A DNA stretch of 64,000 bases, taken from the NCBI GenBank assembly GCA_003988855.1, contig QYAI01000074.1:1-64000 (forward strand), given 5' to 3'. A program made the position numbers and the translations under genes. Source of the stretch: Arachnopeziza araneosa. Taxonomy: Eukaryota; Ascomycota; Leotiomycetes; Helotiales; Arachnopezizaceae. The notes beneath the pieces are model-generated. The model made no database searches and was not told the origin of the DNA. It was given only the letters and a program-made list of their open reading frames with translations. This document shows, one piece after another, positions 21,951 to 33,621 of the stretch (positions within the stretch are counted from its first letter, which is position 1; each line of letters opens with the position of its first letter).

Positions 21951-22926
21951 TTTGATCTTTGAAAATCGTAGCCGAATTGGTTAACGATGCGAAAAGGTAA
22001 GATGCCACAATTGAAGTTCAATAGCAGAAGTTTTGGGATGTGAGGCAATGAAGAAGAAGCAAGGCGCGAGTGAAAGAAAAGCCAGCGATAACAGCGAGCA
22101 TGAGATTTATACGCTGCCTTATTGTTGGTTTTGTGTGTTTGGCTGCTCAGTCCGTGTCACCTAACTGTTCTTGACTCGCGCAACTGTGGCCTGGTTGGAC
22201 CGACTCGCATGAACACACTAACCATTTAGAGTGGCATTTTCCTCCTTGAGATAGAAAATAATGATAGGGTAGAGCGGCAAGGTGATCAGTTTCATGGCAT
22301 GCACCGTAGGCGCCTTGTTTGTTGGCTCATAGCCACTGGCCAACTCTGGCGAGGCGCATTCTCCAGGTTACACCAGGATGTCAGCGTGGGGGACCGTTTG
22401 TTCTGGCCTGCCATTTCATGCAAGATTCCGACAAATTCACAGATTTGAGTAGAAATAATTTCTATCGTGCTCGAGAAATTGTAAGATAAGAGTTAGTAAG
22501 AGAACAAATATCAAAGCTTTTGGTATGTACTTGAAGCAACCCAAAAAAATTCTTCGTCCACGAAGCATGTTGAAAATATCTAAGTTGCTGTTTGTATTTA
22601 AGAGGCAGAAATCAACAAATAGAATCGGAAGGGAATGAGATCTCACATTTTATACCGCACGTAAAAAGTCTTACACACTTAGAGTTTAGAAGTTGAAAGT
22701 TGAAAGCCATTCACTCTTTTGCCGCGTTTAAACACATATAGTATTTGGATCTCATGTCACGGAAAATTTATCTGCAGCAAGCTCGGCATAAACGTAAAAG
22801 AACGCCATGCATTCCGTCTTCTGATTACCTCTCTCTTTCTATCCAATATATTTAAGGAGACTATTCACGTGCTTTATCCCAAGAATCATATATCCTACAT
22901 GCTCGAATATACTGTAATATACCTCC
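21951..22926. other. intergenic region
   Basis: Upstream region of the intact dynamin-like gene and downstream region of the dehydrogenase gene. Only short frames are open; no repeat or RNA gene seen. Confidence 0.5.
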
Positions 22927-23874
22927 TCAACTATCCAAGTTCTTCCCTTTAAATGGTCTCAACGCCATAATTACCCCTAACCTTTGTGCCCACATTGGCA
23001 TCATGTTAATAACAGCAGCCTGAAGCCCATGCCAAAAATAGCCCGCGACAACTGTCCTTCCACACCCCACTTTTTCTAACGCTGCCTTAGCAAAAGTCCT
23101 CGACGTTGGCCGGAAAAGATTCGCTGCACGTTTATCCTGGCCACTCTGTGTATTACCCGAGAGCACCGTCAAGACCTCAACTTTAAAGCCCTCAGACTGC
23201 ATCTCAATACTCAAAGCATTGCCCCATGCGCTGAGATATGCCTTGGTAGGAGAATAAACGGGCATGTATGGCATTCCTGTATAGGCGAGAGAGCCAGTGT
23301 TGAGGATCAGAGCGGATTCGTTCCGGGTTAACAGCGGAAGCAGAGCATGAGTGAGATGGGTAGTGAAGAGCAAGTTGATGGAGATGAGATCGTCAATCTC
23401 CTTGGTCGTGTGGTCTGCAAAGGTCGTAAAGTCCACTGCCATATTTCCAGTTCCGCCAACATTATTGACGAGGAGCGTAAGATGGAGGTCCTTGATACTC
23501 GCAACGAGGTCCCGAATAGCAGGAGCTGTTACCTCAGTAGAAGTTGCTGCATCAGCGACAAAAGTTTGGAACTGGGTCTTAGGAAATGATGCAGATAGTT
23601 CGGACTGAACTTGAGATAGCTTGGTTGGGTTTCGGCCGTGTAGTATGATGTTGAAGCCTTCGGAGCAGAGTTCACGGGCGATTGCTTGGCCAATACCGTC
23701 GCTACTTCCTGTGACAAGTGCCCAAGCACCACCATTGTCCTTGTTATATTTTTTCAGAGAGCCAGAGCGAAGGTAAGAGTAGAAGAATTGGAACAAGTGG
23801 TAAATAATGACCAGAATCCATAATATACCAACAGCACCAAAAAATGCTAAAGCTTTCTCGGACTTTGATAGCAT
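22927..23874 (-). CDS. membrane-anchored short-chain dehydrogenase/reductase
   Basis: A single exon of 315 residues. The N-terminus carries a transmembrane segment (AFFGAVGILWILVIIYHLFQ) followed by a Rossmann domain with the classical SDR signatures: TGSSDGIGQ for nucleotide binding, NNVGG, a serine in NTGSLAY, and the catalytic YSPTK (Y-x3-K). The architecture resembles the ER-bound steroid/3-oxoacyl-CoA reductase group (17-beta-HSD12 or IFA38-like), which reduces keto groups with NADPH. A C-terminal hydrophobic stretch also fits membrane association. The substrate cannot be fixed from sequence. Start at 23874 is the only ATG that keeps the membrane segment. No intron needed. Confidence 0.9.
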   Translation of the reverse strand: MLSKSEKALAFFGAVGILWILVIIYHLFQFFYSYLRSGSLKKYNKDNGGAWALVTGSSDGIGQAIARELCSEGFNIILHGRNPTKLSQVQSELSASFPKTQFQTFVADAATSTEVTAPAIRDLVASIKDLHLTLLVNNVGGTGNMAVDFTTFADHTTKEIDDLISINLLFTTHLTHALLPLLTRNESALILNTGSLAYTGMPYMPVYSPTKAYLSAWGNALSIEMQSEGFKVEVLTVLSGNTQSGQDKRAANLFRPTSRTFAKAALEKVGCGRTVVAGYFWHGLQAAVINMMPMWAQRLGVIMALRPFKGKNLDS

Positions 23875-24432
23875 ATCTAAGGCGTTCTGAGAGAGAAAAT
23901 AGTATGCAAGATGTCTGAAGTATCCGGTTTGGAGATTGAAGAGAGGGATTTAGGACAGAAGTAAGATAAGATATTTCGATATTGTTTTAATTCGCAATAA
24001 AGGGTGTTCTACTTTACTTATATACACTTTAACGCAGGCTGGCACAATTACGTTTACTTGAGCAGAGCATAGATGGATGCGAATCGAACATGCTAAACGA
24101 GATGTCCGAGCTGTCGGACCCGCTGAGGCAGAAGTCATGATGATTCCTTGGAACGCCCGAAAAATACCCGTCGCAGGCATCGCGATTGGTTCGTGCGCCG
24201 AAAAAGTGCGACCAGAAACGCCACAGCCGTCAGTGATGGAATAATTAACGTCCGGTTCAGTGATGGTAGTGATCCCGTCGGCACAAATATTTAATCTCTC
24301 TGCAACTGTACAACATCATAGAAATAGAAAGATTCTTCTAAATTTAAATTGCAAGTGTAGAGGTTATCTCTAATCTTCCGCCCAAAGCTCTAACTTTAAC
24401 TTTATCCTAGTGTTCCCAACCCAATCGCCTCC
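23875..24432. other. intergenic region
   Basis: Upstream of the dehydrogenase gene; no gene or repeat recognised. Confidence 0.5.
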
Positions 24433-24860
24433 CTACAATCTTCTAAATAATCCTCTCACCCATTCTTCTGGTATCCCTTCCAGTTGCATCCCTTCACTCA
24501 AATAACTCTCTCTGATTAGAACATCAAGCTGATAGCGAAGAGTCTGTGGTGATCCGAGAGGTTTCGCCTTCTTCTCCTCATTCCTCGCTTTCTTTTCAAA
24601 CCATTTATCACATAGAATCTTCATCCCTATTGGGATTAAAATACCGAAGATGAGAAATATAAAAACGACTAAGAGGATAAATTCAGGTGTGGTAGATATG
24701 CGGCTTTGGGGTAAAAGTGGGCCGTGACGGTGACGATTGCGGCGGCTGACAATGAAGAATTTGTGGGCGCGGCAGTGATTGTGACGGTAGATGAATAAAA
24801 AACTTGAGCTTTTGTAAGTTTAGGTATGGTTGCAATTGAAGTTGGGGCTAGAGCTTGAGT
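24433..24860 (-). pseudogene. single-span membrane protein locus with unresolved start, possibly frame-broken
   Basis: The frame ending at 24433 is open well upstream of its first ATG (24624). It encodes a strong transmembrane segment (EFILLVVFIFLIFGILIPIG) and a basic cytoplasmic tail (KWFEKKARNEEKKAKP). Just upstream a different frame encodes a Ser/Thr/Ala-rich stretch (SSTVTITAAPTNSSLS) of the type found outside such spans. The frames meet near TTTTACCCC at about 24711-24719, where a single-base change would join them. No ATG or splice site that solves this was found, so this is either a small surface-sensor-like gene with an unidentified intron or a broken copy. Confidence 0.35.
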
Positions 24861-25500
24861 TGAGGAAGATCCATACTTGTAGAAGCTGAGATGGTGGTGG
24901 CGGCGATATTTTATAGGTGCGGAAAAGGTTGAGAGGAAGATGAGATCAAGTGGGAGAAATAAGTCGGAAGAAAGAAAGCTTTAGGGATGTAATAAGTCAC
25001 AATCTTCTGGTGAAAAGACAGGTGACATCATTCAATATTCTTAAATTTCGAAAGTTTTAGTACGTTTTAAACCTTCCAGATATCCAAGTCGGGTTGGAAA
25101 TTTCCCTAATACTGTAGCCTCCTCGGTCTTTGGTATATTGAAAACAGAACAATAACGCCCAAAATGTATCAACCCATCTTTTAGCTACAGAATATCCATG
25201 AACGAATGAAGAGATAAGAGGCTTGAAAAGAGAAGGATAGGAGGATAGAGTGATTTCACTAAAAAGTCATGTATGATTTAGCCATAAATGAAATTTGCAA
25301 TGTTGTAAGCTCAGAAATGAAGATATTAACCTCCATGATTTTATTGTCACAACCTCCAGTCTATACTCAAACACCAAAGACCGTCTCCCAAATCCCTGCA
25401 AAAGCAAAAGCCGAACGCTTTTTATCAAAATCCTATTTTCCATACACAGTCTCAAAATCCCAACTCCAGATGAAACCTGCTCCCTCTTCGAGTAAGACCC
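24861..25500. other. intergenic region
   Basis: AT-rich spacer with a TATAAAATA-like string near 24908-24916 on the minus strand, upstream of the preceding locus. No gene seen. Confidence 0.4.
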
Positions 25501-25758
25501 TCAAACCACAGCACCCACGGCATCCTCTTGCTCATCAATACAGACTCCATCCCCTCTACCTCCCTCTTTTCCATTTATTCTGCCTTCCATCACCGCTCTC
25601 TTTTTTTCCGCTGGCTTCCTCTCCGTCTTCCACATCCACCACCCTAGGAACAGCAAAGCCACGGCTGGACCACCGATCGAGAGAGAGAGGAAGATGGTTA
25701 AAGAAAGTCTCTTCCTTGCGGCATCCTGGACTTGGATCCATTCGCTTTGGGGCGGCAT
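25501..25758 (-). CDS. small single-span membrane protein
   Basis: An 85-residue frame starting at 25758. A short N-terminal part (MPPQSEWIQVQDAARKRL) leads into one transmembrane segment (LTIFLSLSIGGPAVALLFLG, about residues 19-38), then a tryptophan/lysine-rich boundary (WWMWKTERKPAEKKR) and an acidic tail. No signal peptide cleavage is evident. No domain recognised. It is the middle one of three small-membrane-protein loci on this strand between 24.4 and 26.5 kb. Confidence 0.5.
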   Translation of the reverse strand: MPPQSEWIQVQDAARKRLSLTIFLSLSIGGPAVALLFLGWWMWKTERKPAEKKRAVMEGRINGKEGGRGDGVCIDEQEDAVGAVV

Positions 25759-26087
25759 GATGATTACTCGAGTGTTCGATTTTGACGGGTTTTGATGAGG
25801 AGGGTGTAAAGGTAGAGTTGTGAGAGGTGAGAGGTGAGAGACTTTGATGAGGAAAATTGCAAGGATGGGAAAACAATTCCTTGATGATTGGAGTGCTTTA
25901 TAGAATTCCCAAAAAATTAGTGCGACTATAATTAGAAGGAACTAGCGATGGCATTTGACGGTTCAAAGCACTACTCGTAGTGCCTCTATATTACGGAACG
26001 GAAACTTAACATTAATATCCCAAAACCCAGCCCGCCAAGAAAAACGTAAACTTCCGATTTCCTGATCCCATTTTCAAATCCAATCTT
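25759..26087. other. intergenic region
   Basis: Short spacer; nothing recognised. Confidence 0.5.
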
Positions 26088-26504
26088 CTATGGTCTATTC
26101 AATATAAAATCCAGTGAAGTTTTGACGTTATTCAAATCCAATTCAAGCAGCAACTTCCATGTCTCAATCTCCTGAATTTCGATCTGATTCTCCAACCTCC
26201 TCTCCAACACCTCCTTCTCCCTCTTGACCTTGTCCAGTTCCAAGTTGTACTTCAGCTGGATCAACCAGATCTTCCGCACCAATTCGTCCTCCCTGTTCTC
26301 CCTGTCCCATCTCTCCTTCAGCCGCTTTTCTCTCTCCTTCTCGTCCCTGTCTTCTCTCTGCATCGGCAATACCAGCACCAGATAGCATATGACGTATCCA
26401 AGAAGCAGGAGACATGCCACATGGAGCATGGAATACATCAAATACAAGGCAGGTAGCCAGTTTTTGCCTTGTCCGGCTGTTCGCGATGCGTGGGTTGCGT
26501 TCAT
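26088..26504 (-). CDS. small membrane protein with charged coiled-coil tail
   Basis: A 138-residue single-exon frame from ATG 26504. Residues about 17-46 form one long or two short hydrophobic segments (LYLMYSMLHVACLLLLGYVI and following). The rest is a highly charged helix with heptad-like leucines (KEREKRLKERWDRENREDEL, LERRLENQIEIQEIE), which should form a coiled coil on the cytoplasmic side. No known domain. The coding bias and clean start support a real gene. The predicted tail suggests oligomerisation or a partner protein. Confidence 0.6.
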   Translation of the reverse strand: MNATHASRTAGQGKNWLPALYLMYSMLHVACLLLLGYVICYLVLVLPMQREDRDEKEREKRLKERWDRENREDELVRKIWLIQLKYNLELDKVKREKEVLERRLENQIEIQEIETWKLLLELDLNNVKTSLDFILNRP

Positions 26505-27016
26505 GGTTGTTGGAATAGAATGGGGTTCTTGGGATGTGTGGTTTGGTGATAAGAAGCTGTGACTCTTGAGATGTGTGGTTGGATGAGAAGGATGTGATTT
26601 GAGGAAAATGAAAGAATAAATACTTGAGGGACAGGTCCTTTATTCTTCCCCCCGTCATCCGAAATTCATTTGAAGGGTAGACTAGTGGTCATATCGTCAT
26701 TTGACGGATCTCTTAGCTTCACTTACACCAAGCTAACCTTAGTGAAACCTCCCAGTCTAAAAAGTCTATTCTTTGAGGAAGAGCTAATTCCTCGAGAATT
26801 GGGACAGCAGAAACAATTGCAGGGTAGAATTCCAAAAAGATTACTCGATAAGGACTATGATCCAATAAAAACACAGCCTAGTATAAAAACGTAAATTCAG
26901 CCAAAAAAACACCAAAAAAAAGGATATTCATTACGAAGGTTTTTAACCTTTTCGTCGTTTTTGCTTCACTCATATGGTGATACATGTGAGCAGTAATTAC
27001 AACACATATATTTTTC
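26505..27016. other. intergenic region
   Basis: AT-rich spacer, no gene seen. Confidence 0.5.
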
Positions 27017-27560
27017 TCAAAATAACCACAAATAGACAGACCCCGTCACTACAGCCATACGTAATGCTCCAAACCAGCCTGAATTCGCAGGCGCCCTTGA
27101 TATGAAAGTTAGAAGGCCGTTCGAGCTGCTATTAGCGCCTCCATTGATGCTTGAGTTTCCCGTCGTCGCCGCCGTCGCTGCCTGAATACAAGGAGCATCA
27201 AACACACCAACGGTAGCAAACAATGAGAACATCCAAAAGTGAATGTTCTAACTTACGATGTTGAGACTTAAACAGTCCTCATCAATTGGCTCTGTATTTG
27301 AGCCTACAAGTCCAATAACCTCAAGCCTAGAAGCAGTGATTCCAGCAGCTGCAAAGTCTGGAGCTCCACTTGCAGAAATTCCAGTTGGCGCACCAGATGA
27401 TTGCGGACAACTAAATCCCTATTCTCAAATCGGACTCGCACAGCTTCAAGATTGCGGTATACACAAAATTCCCCCTATCGATCGGTGCAGTTCGATTGTA
27501 TTTCTGAGGAGGTTGAAACCTCTTGACGCAACATGCGGGAGGATAAAACACATGGTGGAA
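27017..27560 (-). pseudogene. carboxylesterase-like N-terminal fragment joined to a GPI-like tail
   Basis: Reading the minus strand, a segment near 27463-27540 encodes VKRFQPPQKYNRTAPID, and after a normal intron an exon at 27257-27410 encodes CPQSSGAP ... IDEDCLSLNI. RFQPPQ, CPQ and EDCLSLN in this order are signatures of the N-terminal part of type-B carboxylesterases. A further intron (GTAAGT ... TTCAG) leads to a final exon at 27017-27181 with Asn/Ser-rich sequence and a hydrophobic end (MAVVTGSVYLWLF), like a GPI signal. The roughly 400-residue alpha/beta-hydrolase core with the catalytic serine elbow is absent, and no signal peptide or clear start was found upstream. I regard it as a remnant with an internal deletion. 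Confidence 0.5.
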
Positions 27561-28115
27561 TAAATCTTCAACTCAAATCGATCGTTTGGCGTTCATCAGA
27601 TTTGGATGAGAATATCCGTCGTGACCATTCTCATGGTGATCAAAACGAGTCCATCATTACTTAACACGAAAGATATAAGCAGAAAAGGTGTTCAAACTTC
27701 TGATGGATCCTTAGAATGATGTAGATTCAGCTGAGCTGTGGAGTCGAACATAGAGGGTGACAAAATAAGCGCTTGCCCACGAGACGAGCTCAAGCCAAGT
27801 TCATAGTTTTAACACACAGAAATTTCAAGCAACCCACCAAAATATTTCGCTTTGCAACAATTTCAATAAGTGCAAGCTGTCAAATGCATCCATTACTCAT
27901 GGCAATCCACCCACCTCAAGCCGCTAGCTTCTGTGGATCACACCGCATTTCCACAATCTGTACAAAGAGAAGTTACCAACAAAATGCCCGAACACCAGTT
28001 GCTTGAATTGCATGCTCGCATTAAGGTCGTTCATACCATTCCTAAAACACTTGGTATCCCATCCTATCCATACGCCAGATTCTGCCTAAAGAATTTCCGT
28101 GTCCCTTGCATTTCC
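27561..28115. other. intergenic region
   Basis: Downstream of DSN1 and upstream of the esterase remnant; no further feature seen. Confidence 0.45.
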
Positions 28116-29687
28116 TCACCTTCGACTACTCCCTTGTGGTAAAATTCTACTTAGACTCCGAAGAACTTCTTGTATAGGCAAATCTCTAGTGCCTAATTCT
28201 TCCTTTGCTTTCCGATCTCGTTCTTCTAACCGTACGGCGCTCAGCGCGAGAATTTTATCTGCTACTCTGCCAACAGTTTCTTGGTATTGCTCCAATTTGT
28301 GGACTCCATCTGCAAATTGATCCACGTTAAATTCTAAACTTGATTGTAAAGCTCGTAATCGATCCGAAGCCTGTGCTCGAAGGACTGACGCAGACGATGA
28401 AGCTAATTCGTCGAAAATTGCGGCTTGTTCAGGATCGAGGAGCGAAGCGTCGATTTGTGATAGGTTAAGCTCGGACGAGTCGCTGGAAAATATTGGAGGT
28501 AATATAGGCGGAGGTTTTGCCAGCGCTTTCCATTGCTTTCTTTCCTCTTGTAGTCTGCAAACAATTAGTCAATTTCACCGGGAAATCTTTAGCTTCACAT
28601 ACATCTTTACTCGTCCTTCCAAGGTCACTAGATTTTGCTCTACCTCGATATTTCGCGGATTTGGTTTCTTAATGACTTTTGTAGGTATTGGAGCTTTTCG
28701 GTCGAACCAGTCTGAAAATTCTGACTTCTCTCCAAAATCTTTGAGCAGTGCCTCTTTAATCATTCGCGCTAGAAACTTTTAGCAGAAAGTTCGTTAAACC
28801 GGCATAATGTCTTACCTGCTAGCTCTATATGCGATTCCGGATCGCCATGTTCAGGTTTCTTGCCCATACACCTCTCGCCAGTCCAAGTTAACAGTTGTTT
28901 CATCCGCCGAGGTTCGCTCAGCCCTTCTGCTTCGATATGCTTGTAGAACTCAGATGATTGTACTTCGTTATGGGGAATCGCACTGTGTCCATTGTCAATC
29001 AATGAACTTGCTCTGCGTCCACGAAGACCTAAACTGCTCCTCCGTGCGCCATTTGCTCCCTTCTTCCTTAATTCCTTGTTGCGATTGATTATAGGCGTAT
29101 CACTAAACGGTAATGCGATTACTGTAGAATGCTTGTTTACATCTGCACTTGAACCATTCGTTTCCGCAGCGTGATTGACAACCGTCTCCCCTACCAAACC
29201 TATGGGATCGTGGTTGCCGCTATCCATATTGGAACTATTCGTGTTGGGTTTATCATTTTGAACTTTTCCCACAGATGAACGGGTGCTTTTTCTTCTTTTG
29301 GGCACGACAAGACTATCAATATCTGCCTTTGGTGTAGAAAAACTCATTTTCCTCCCCCGAGACTTTTTGGCTGTCGCAGTTTCCTCATCGTCGCGTTCCT
29401 TCGACGGCTCTTTCGGCTTCCTACTCCTCTTCACAGCTGGGGCCGACGTGGTTATAGAAGTAGGTTCTGGTTCCGGCGGCGCGATCTTCGTCTTTTTGGA
29501 TCCCCGTGTGAACATGAAATCGCCATCCTCTTCCTCGTACGCTACATCCTGTCAGTCAACCACAACCAGTTCCCTACGCGATGTGCCCTTGAAACTCACC
29601 AGCAATCCGTTTGCTTCTCCTCCGCGCTGTAGGCTGACTCATGGTCAAAGTTTCGAGAGGAATCCGCGTTTGCACGATGGTAGTCAT
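28116..29687 (-). CDS. DSN1: kinetochore MIND/Mis12-complex subunit Dsn1/Mis13
   Basis: Four exons (29600-29687, 28816-29541, 28603-28768, 28116-28554; introns 58, 47, 48 bp) give 472 residues in phase. The diagnostic Mis13/Dsn1 block is clear: RRSSLGLRGRRASSLI, then SAIPH, EFYKHIEAEGLSEPRRMKQL and LLTWTGERC. The N-terminal third is basic and disordered (RRRSKRIA, KRSRKPKEPSKE), and the C-terminal part is helical (FNVDQFADGVHKLEQY) as expected for the coiled-coil stalk. The protein works in the four-subunit complex (Mis12/Mtw1, Nnf1, Nsl1, Dsn1) that links the inner kinetochore (CENP-C) to Ndc80. The RRSS/RRAS serines lie where Aurora B phosphorylates this family. The start is at 29687 (MTTIVQ) or, 15 codons later, at 29642 (MSQPTARRR); I cannot decide between them. 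Confidence 0.93.
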
Positions 29688-30192
29688 TGATTCGAGATTG
29701 GGGAGGTCATCGGTCTGGGCGGGGATTTTCGTTCCGAGGGAGATTAAAGTCGCGACAGTTCGTGCCTCGCGCGTTATTTCGATGGGTTTTCGCGTCAATT
29801 GGTATTATCGATACTGCGCGACCTGGAACTTGCAATGCGGGTTGCCTTGAGGGTATGTATGGTCCACGTCGTCATGGGATGTCTGGGTTTGGCAGTTCGG
29901 GAAAGAAGCGGCGTTGTTGTTTACATTTGGACTTAGCGTTCAAGTCACGTGCATCGATTCATCCGCGATCTCCCCAAACGTTTTCAAGTCCTCTCTCCAC
30001 ATGGATCAAATAACGACAATCAAATAATGATCAGCAGATAATCACTCATTCACCACTTTTTATACACAAAGCAAGTTTGCTAGCCACTTTATCAAAGCAC
30101 CCATCATGATATCGTGCTCAAAATTGATTTATTCTTTTCTTTTGCTGTCTAATGTATTTTTACCTTGGTATGGTCTATTCCAAGTAGTATCG
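29688..30192. other. intergenic region
   Basis: Upstream region of DSN1 and downstream region of the S41 peptidase gene; nothing further recognised. Confidence 0.5.
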
Positions 30193-32566
30193 TCATAGGG
30201 GAACCTTTTTGTTCTGGATCCGACTCTTCGGCAAAGCGAAAAAGTTGCGCTTCGAAACCTTCTTCAACCCGCCTTCCCTCTTCGCGCGGCGCTTCATTGC
30301 TTCCGACTTTGTTTGTCGTTCAGCTCTCGTTTCTTTGTTTGCGGGTAAACTTCCCGCAACACACTTCCCTCCACCCCAAGCTACATCAGCAACCTTCATC
30401 CAGATCGCTGTCATATCAGAAACCATACTGGGCTCATAAAATAGCCTACAATCAGCAGGCAGATACAGAAATTGAGCTGGCACACCATCCTCAAGGTTTG
30501 CTCTCAAAATATTGTCCCTCGCATTGATGGAAGTATCCGTACTTCGGTTGAGAGGGAGATCGCTGTATTGTGTTATATCCGACCAGGTTGCGATTTGAGC
30601 TGGAGTACCAGTCCCGAGGGCTACGCCGGCGAGCTGCATGATGTAGTCGAAACCGTAATTGTTTGCACCTTTCGTCCCTCCAACTCCTTGAATTATGTCG
30701 GTGTTTGGACGGCCACCCATTGCGATGGACTTCACTCCACCTTGAGTCCGCATGAAGTCGCTAAACAATCCACAAGTCGAAGCACAATACCCGTCATACA
30801 ATAGGATAATGTCCGCTGGTGCAAATGGTTGTGTAAAATTGCTTCGAGCTCCATAACCTGTTATTGTTTCTCCAACCCCCCAGATTGGATTCGTTGTGAG
30901 GGTGGGATCATTCAAATTCCAACGCACAATTTCAGTATAGTTATCTCCGTTCACTACCTGAGTCTTAAATTTATCATCGTAGGACTGGAATGGCCCATTC
31001 GTGAAATTCAAGTCGAAACGATAATTCAGGACTGATTCGTACGCAAAAAATTCTTCGGCATTAGTTGTTGAAGTGGAAAAGTTCGCTGAATACTCTGATA
31101 CTTGCTTGCTCATAGTCTTCAATGCCTCATGGGAACGGAGGCGGGAGAAACCATCTTGCACAGTTTGCGGGAAGAATTGGCGAAATGCATCGTAGCCAGA
31201 GATGATGTTGCCCCCGCCATTTGATTGAAGATCAACAATAATCTTGGTCTTTCCAGCCTCTCTGGCCATCCCAATGGTAGTTTGAATTACAGACTGAAAT
31301 TCTACTGGCCAGTTTGGCTCAAAGGACACCATACTGAGAACAGCAACATCTTTGTATGCATCTCCATCTAAGAAATACCCAGAGATCTGATCATCAGAAG
31401 AGATCACCTGTGGGGTTGGGTACCCATATGATGGCGTTATATCAGTCGGCGGCAATGATGGTGGGATCGGCGTTTGAATGGGAGCATTTGGATCGGAAGG
31501 CATAGCTTGGAGATGCGGGCCTGTGCAAAATTTCTGATACATGCTAGGCCCGTCGGTCACTTCGCTGAAATTTGCTACCACATCAGCGTAGTTTTGAAAG
31601 GTAGTGGTAGTGCCATTGTCGAACTCCATGGTTGTATTCGATCCCGGCCAGAAGTACCCATATCGTCCAGCAAGTGCAAAATAACCATTGTATCGGTAAG
31701 TGGCCATTTGGGAATCGAAAGGTTTTTCATAAAATAAATTGTTGTAAAGCGCATCAGGATCTTGCAGAAATCCCAACATCGCCAAATCCATCAAAAAATC
31801 CGTTACGTTTTGGCCATTGATTTTCAGTATTGCGGCAGGCATAGTGGCACCAGTTATGCCAGCAGTATACACATTATATACCAAAATATCCTCTGTCTAA
31901 AGTCAGCTTGGTTCATCTCCACTCTTTCAAGATATTCATCTACCTGTCGTGTAAATTTTCGGCACCGCTGTCCCATCAGAACTGACAGAAACAATGCTAA
32001 CTGGCCGTCGAAACTGCAGAGCTTTACTCAGCAAGTCCGGAGCAAAGCGAGTATGCCCATCATGCACGGCTTGGAACGTCTTTAAAAGATCCGCCTGGAA
32101 TGCGTATTCATTCACATACTGCCCGCCAGATATTGACGTCTTGATTCGATTCAACTCTCCCTTCAAATCAATTTTTGGCATGAGATATCCTGAAGGTGGA
32201 TTCTTAAGATACGACAGGTCGGACTGCCATTCTATAAAAGGTAGGATGGAATCTATGAGTGCGCTTGCCGCTGTGGCGTTCAAAGGAACTGAGTTCAAGC
32301 AGTCATATGCAAGTTGTGCATCAACTCTCGGTGTTTCTTCAAGATATTAGAATGACGTATCAGATCTAGGGGATTTTCAACGCACCAGAAGGAGCACTTA
32401 TGAGTTGTGCACTGGCAGATGCGCTCACTAGAGCACATGCACTATCTGTCGAATTTCTAGCTCCCAGTGCTCGTGTTTTATAGGTCCTAGTTGGAGTAAC
32501 GACTGCACATTCAACCGCTCTCCAACCCAATTCCAAGGCCAGCAAAGACAGATAAGGGATCCTCAT
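30193..32566 (-). CDS. secreted S41-family peptidase
   Basis: Three exons, 32386-32566, 31944-32336 and 30193-31892 (introns 49 and 51 bp), give 757 residues. A signal peptide (MRIPYLSLLALELGWRAVEC) is followed by a region with VDAQLAYDCLNSVPLN and FQAVHDGHTRFAPDLL and then the C-terminal-processing-peptidase-like S41 domain. The nucleophile region reads LLYDGYCASTCGLFSDFM, in which the CAST serine is the expected catalytic one, and IIVDLQSNGGGNI is the preceding conserved beta-strand. Many Asn-x-Ser/Thr sites fit a secreted glycoprotein. Fungal members of this type are often called peptidase S41 or CPAF-like; one is known from the ustiloxin cluster (UstP). No biosynthetic genes surround it here. 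The last 50 residues are unusually basic (KRRAKREGGLKKVSKR). Confidence 0.9.
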
Positions 32567-33621
32567 CTTGACAACCAAGTCTGAGTGCTTCTCCTCCAAG
32601 AAGAGACACCAAAAAGATGAAAAAGTATATATACAAGAAGCAAAAAGGACAACGGGAGGATGGTGAAGAAAAATCAGTAGGCTCAACGAATTTATATTAA
32701 CTCACAATTATGCTGAACCCACAGTTCCATTCCATTTGAACGAACGAACGAAGGCAGGAAAATCCTTCTTCCACCCCATAGCCAGGTGCCGACTATCCCT
32801 CATCCACAAATTCCCCTCTCTACTCTACCTGAACCATCTCATCCATTCCCAATCCATCCAAGCCCTCCTTCCATCGCCCCAAAACGGACTCCGGAGAGCC
32901 AGCTCACCAAGCCACGAACCAATCTATCCCACCACGAGCATACCAACGATCCGAACAACTCCTCGAACCCGCCCTCACAGCCTGAAACGAACAATCTGAG
33001 GAACGCCTCGACGACACGCTGCTCTGTGGGGTAGCCGGGTATAGGCGTCTCCAACGGCACTTTCTGCGCCGTGCCTCCCCCGTCGGTACTCGTCGCTGGA
33101 TGAGCGCGAGCCACACGCACTGTATGCGGGAATCACACGACGTGTGGGCGATATTGCTCGTAGATTGGTTTGGGTCGGGGTCGGCCGTGGCGCTCCAGGG
33201 GGCGCGTTGTGCCTAAATCAAGCGCCCAGACTTGCGGCTCGTGGTGGGCTGGGTTGGTGGGGTACGAGTACGGCGAGGGCTCTGTCGTGCCTGTGGGGCG
33301 GAACACACAGTGGCCTGCACGAAGATCGACATATCTTGGTTGTTTATTGTTTTATGTTCCCTTGGTGGTGCACTTGGGATGGCATGAAACGGCGCTCGAG
33401 CTTGGTGCTTCATCAGCTGCTTGGTTTCTACGCAATCGCTTCTCCGTGTTCGATCCTATCTTGTTTACTTGAATCGGCTAATGAGAACCGAAGAGTTATT
33501 TATCCATCTATTTCAGAGGCTGGGTAGATGGAAATCTATCTAGCTCATATCTACCAGAATTTCCACAACCGACTACCACAGATCTAAGACGTGAGTAGCT
33601 CGCCGTCTTGGACCCCGTCTC
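32567..33621. other. intergenic region
   Basis: About 1 kb between the S41 gene and the SAM-like/coiled-coil gene. From about 33000 it is visibly GC-richer than the genes on its left. Open frames on both strands (for example 33144-33527) are low-complexity and show no domain. No repeat array seen. Confidence 0.5.

Noticed and set aside
22437..22646. 69-codon minus-strand frame with a hydrophobic segment
   Set aside because: Too short, in an AT-rich spacer, and its hydrophobic stretch is expected by chance in such composition.
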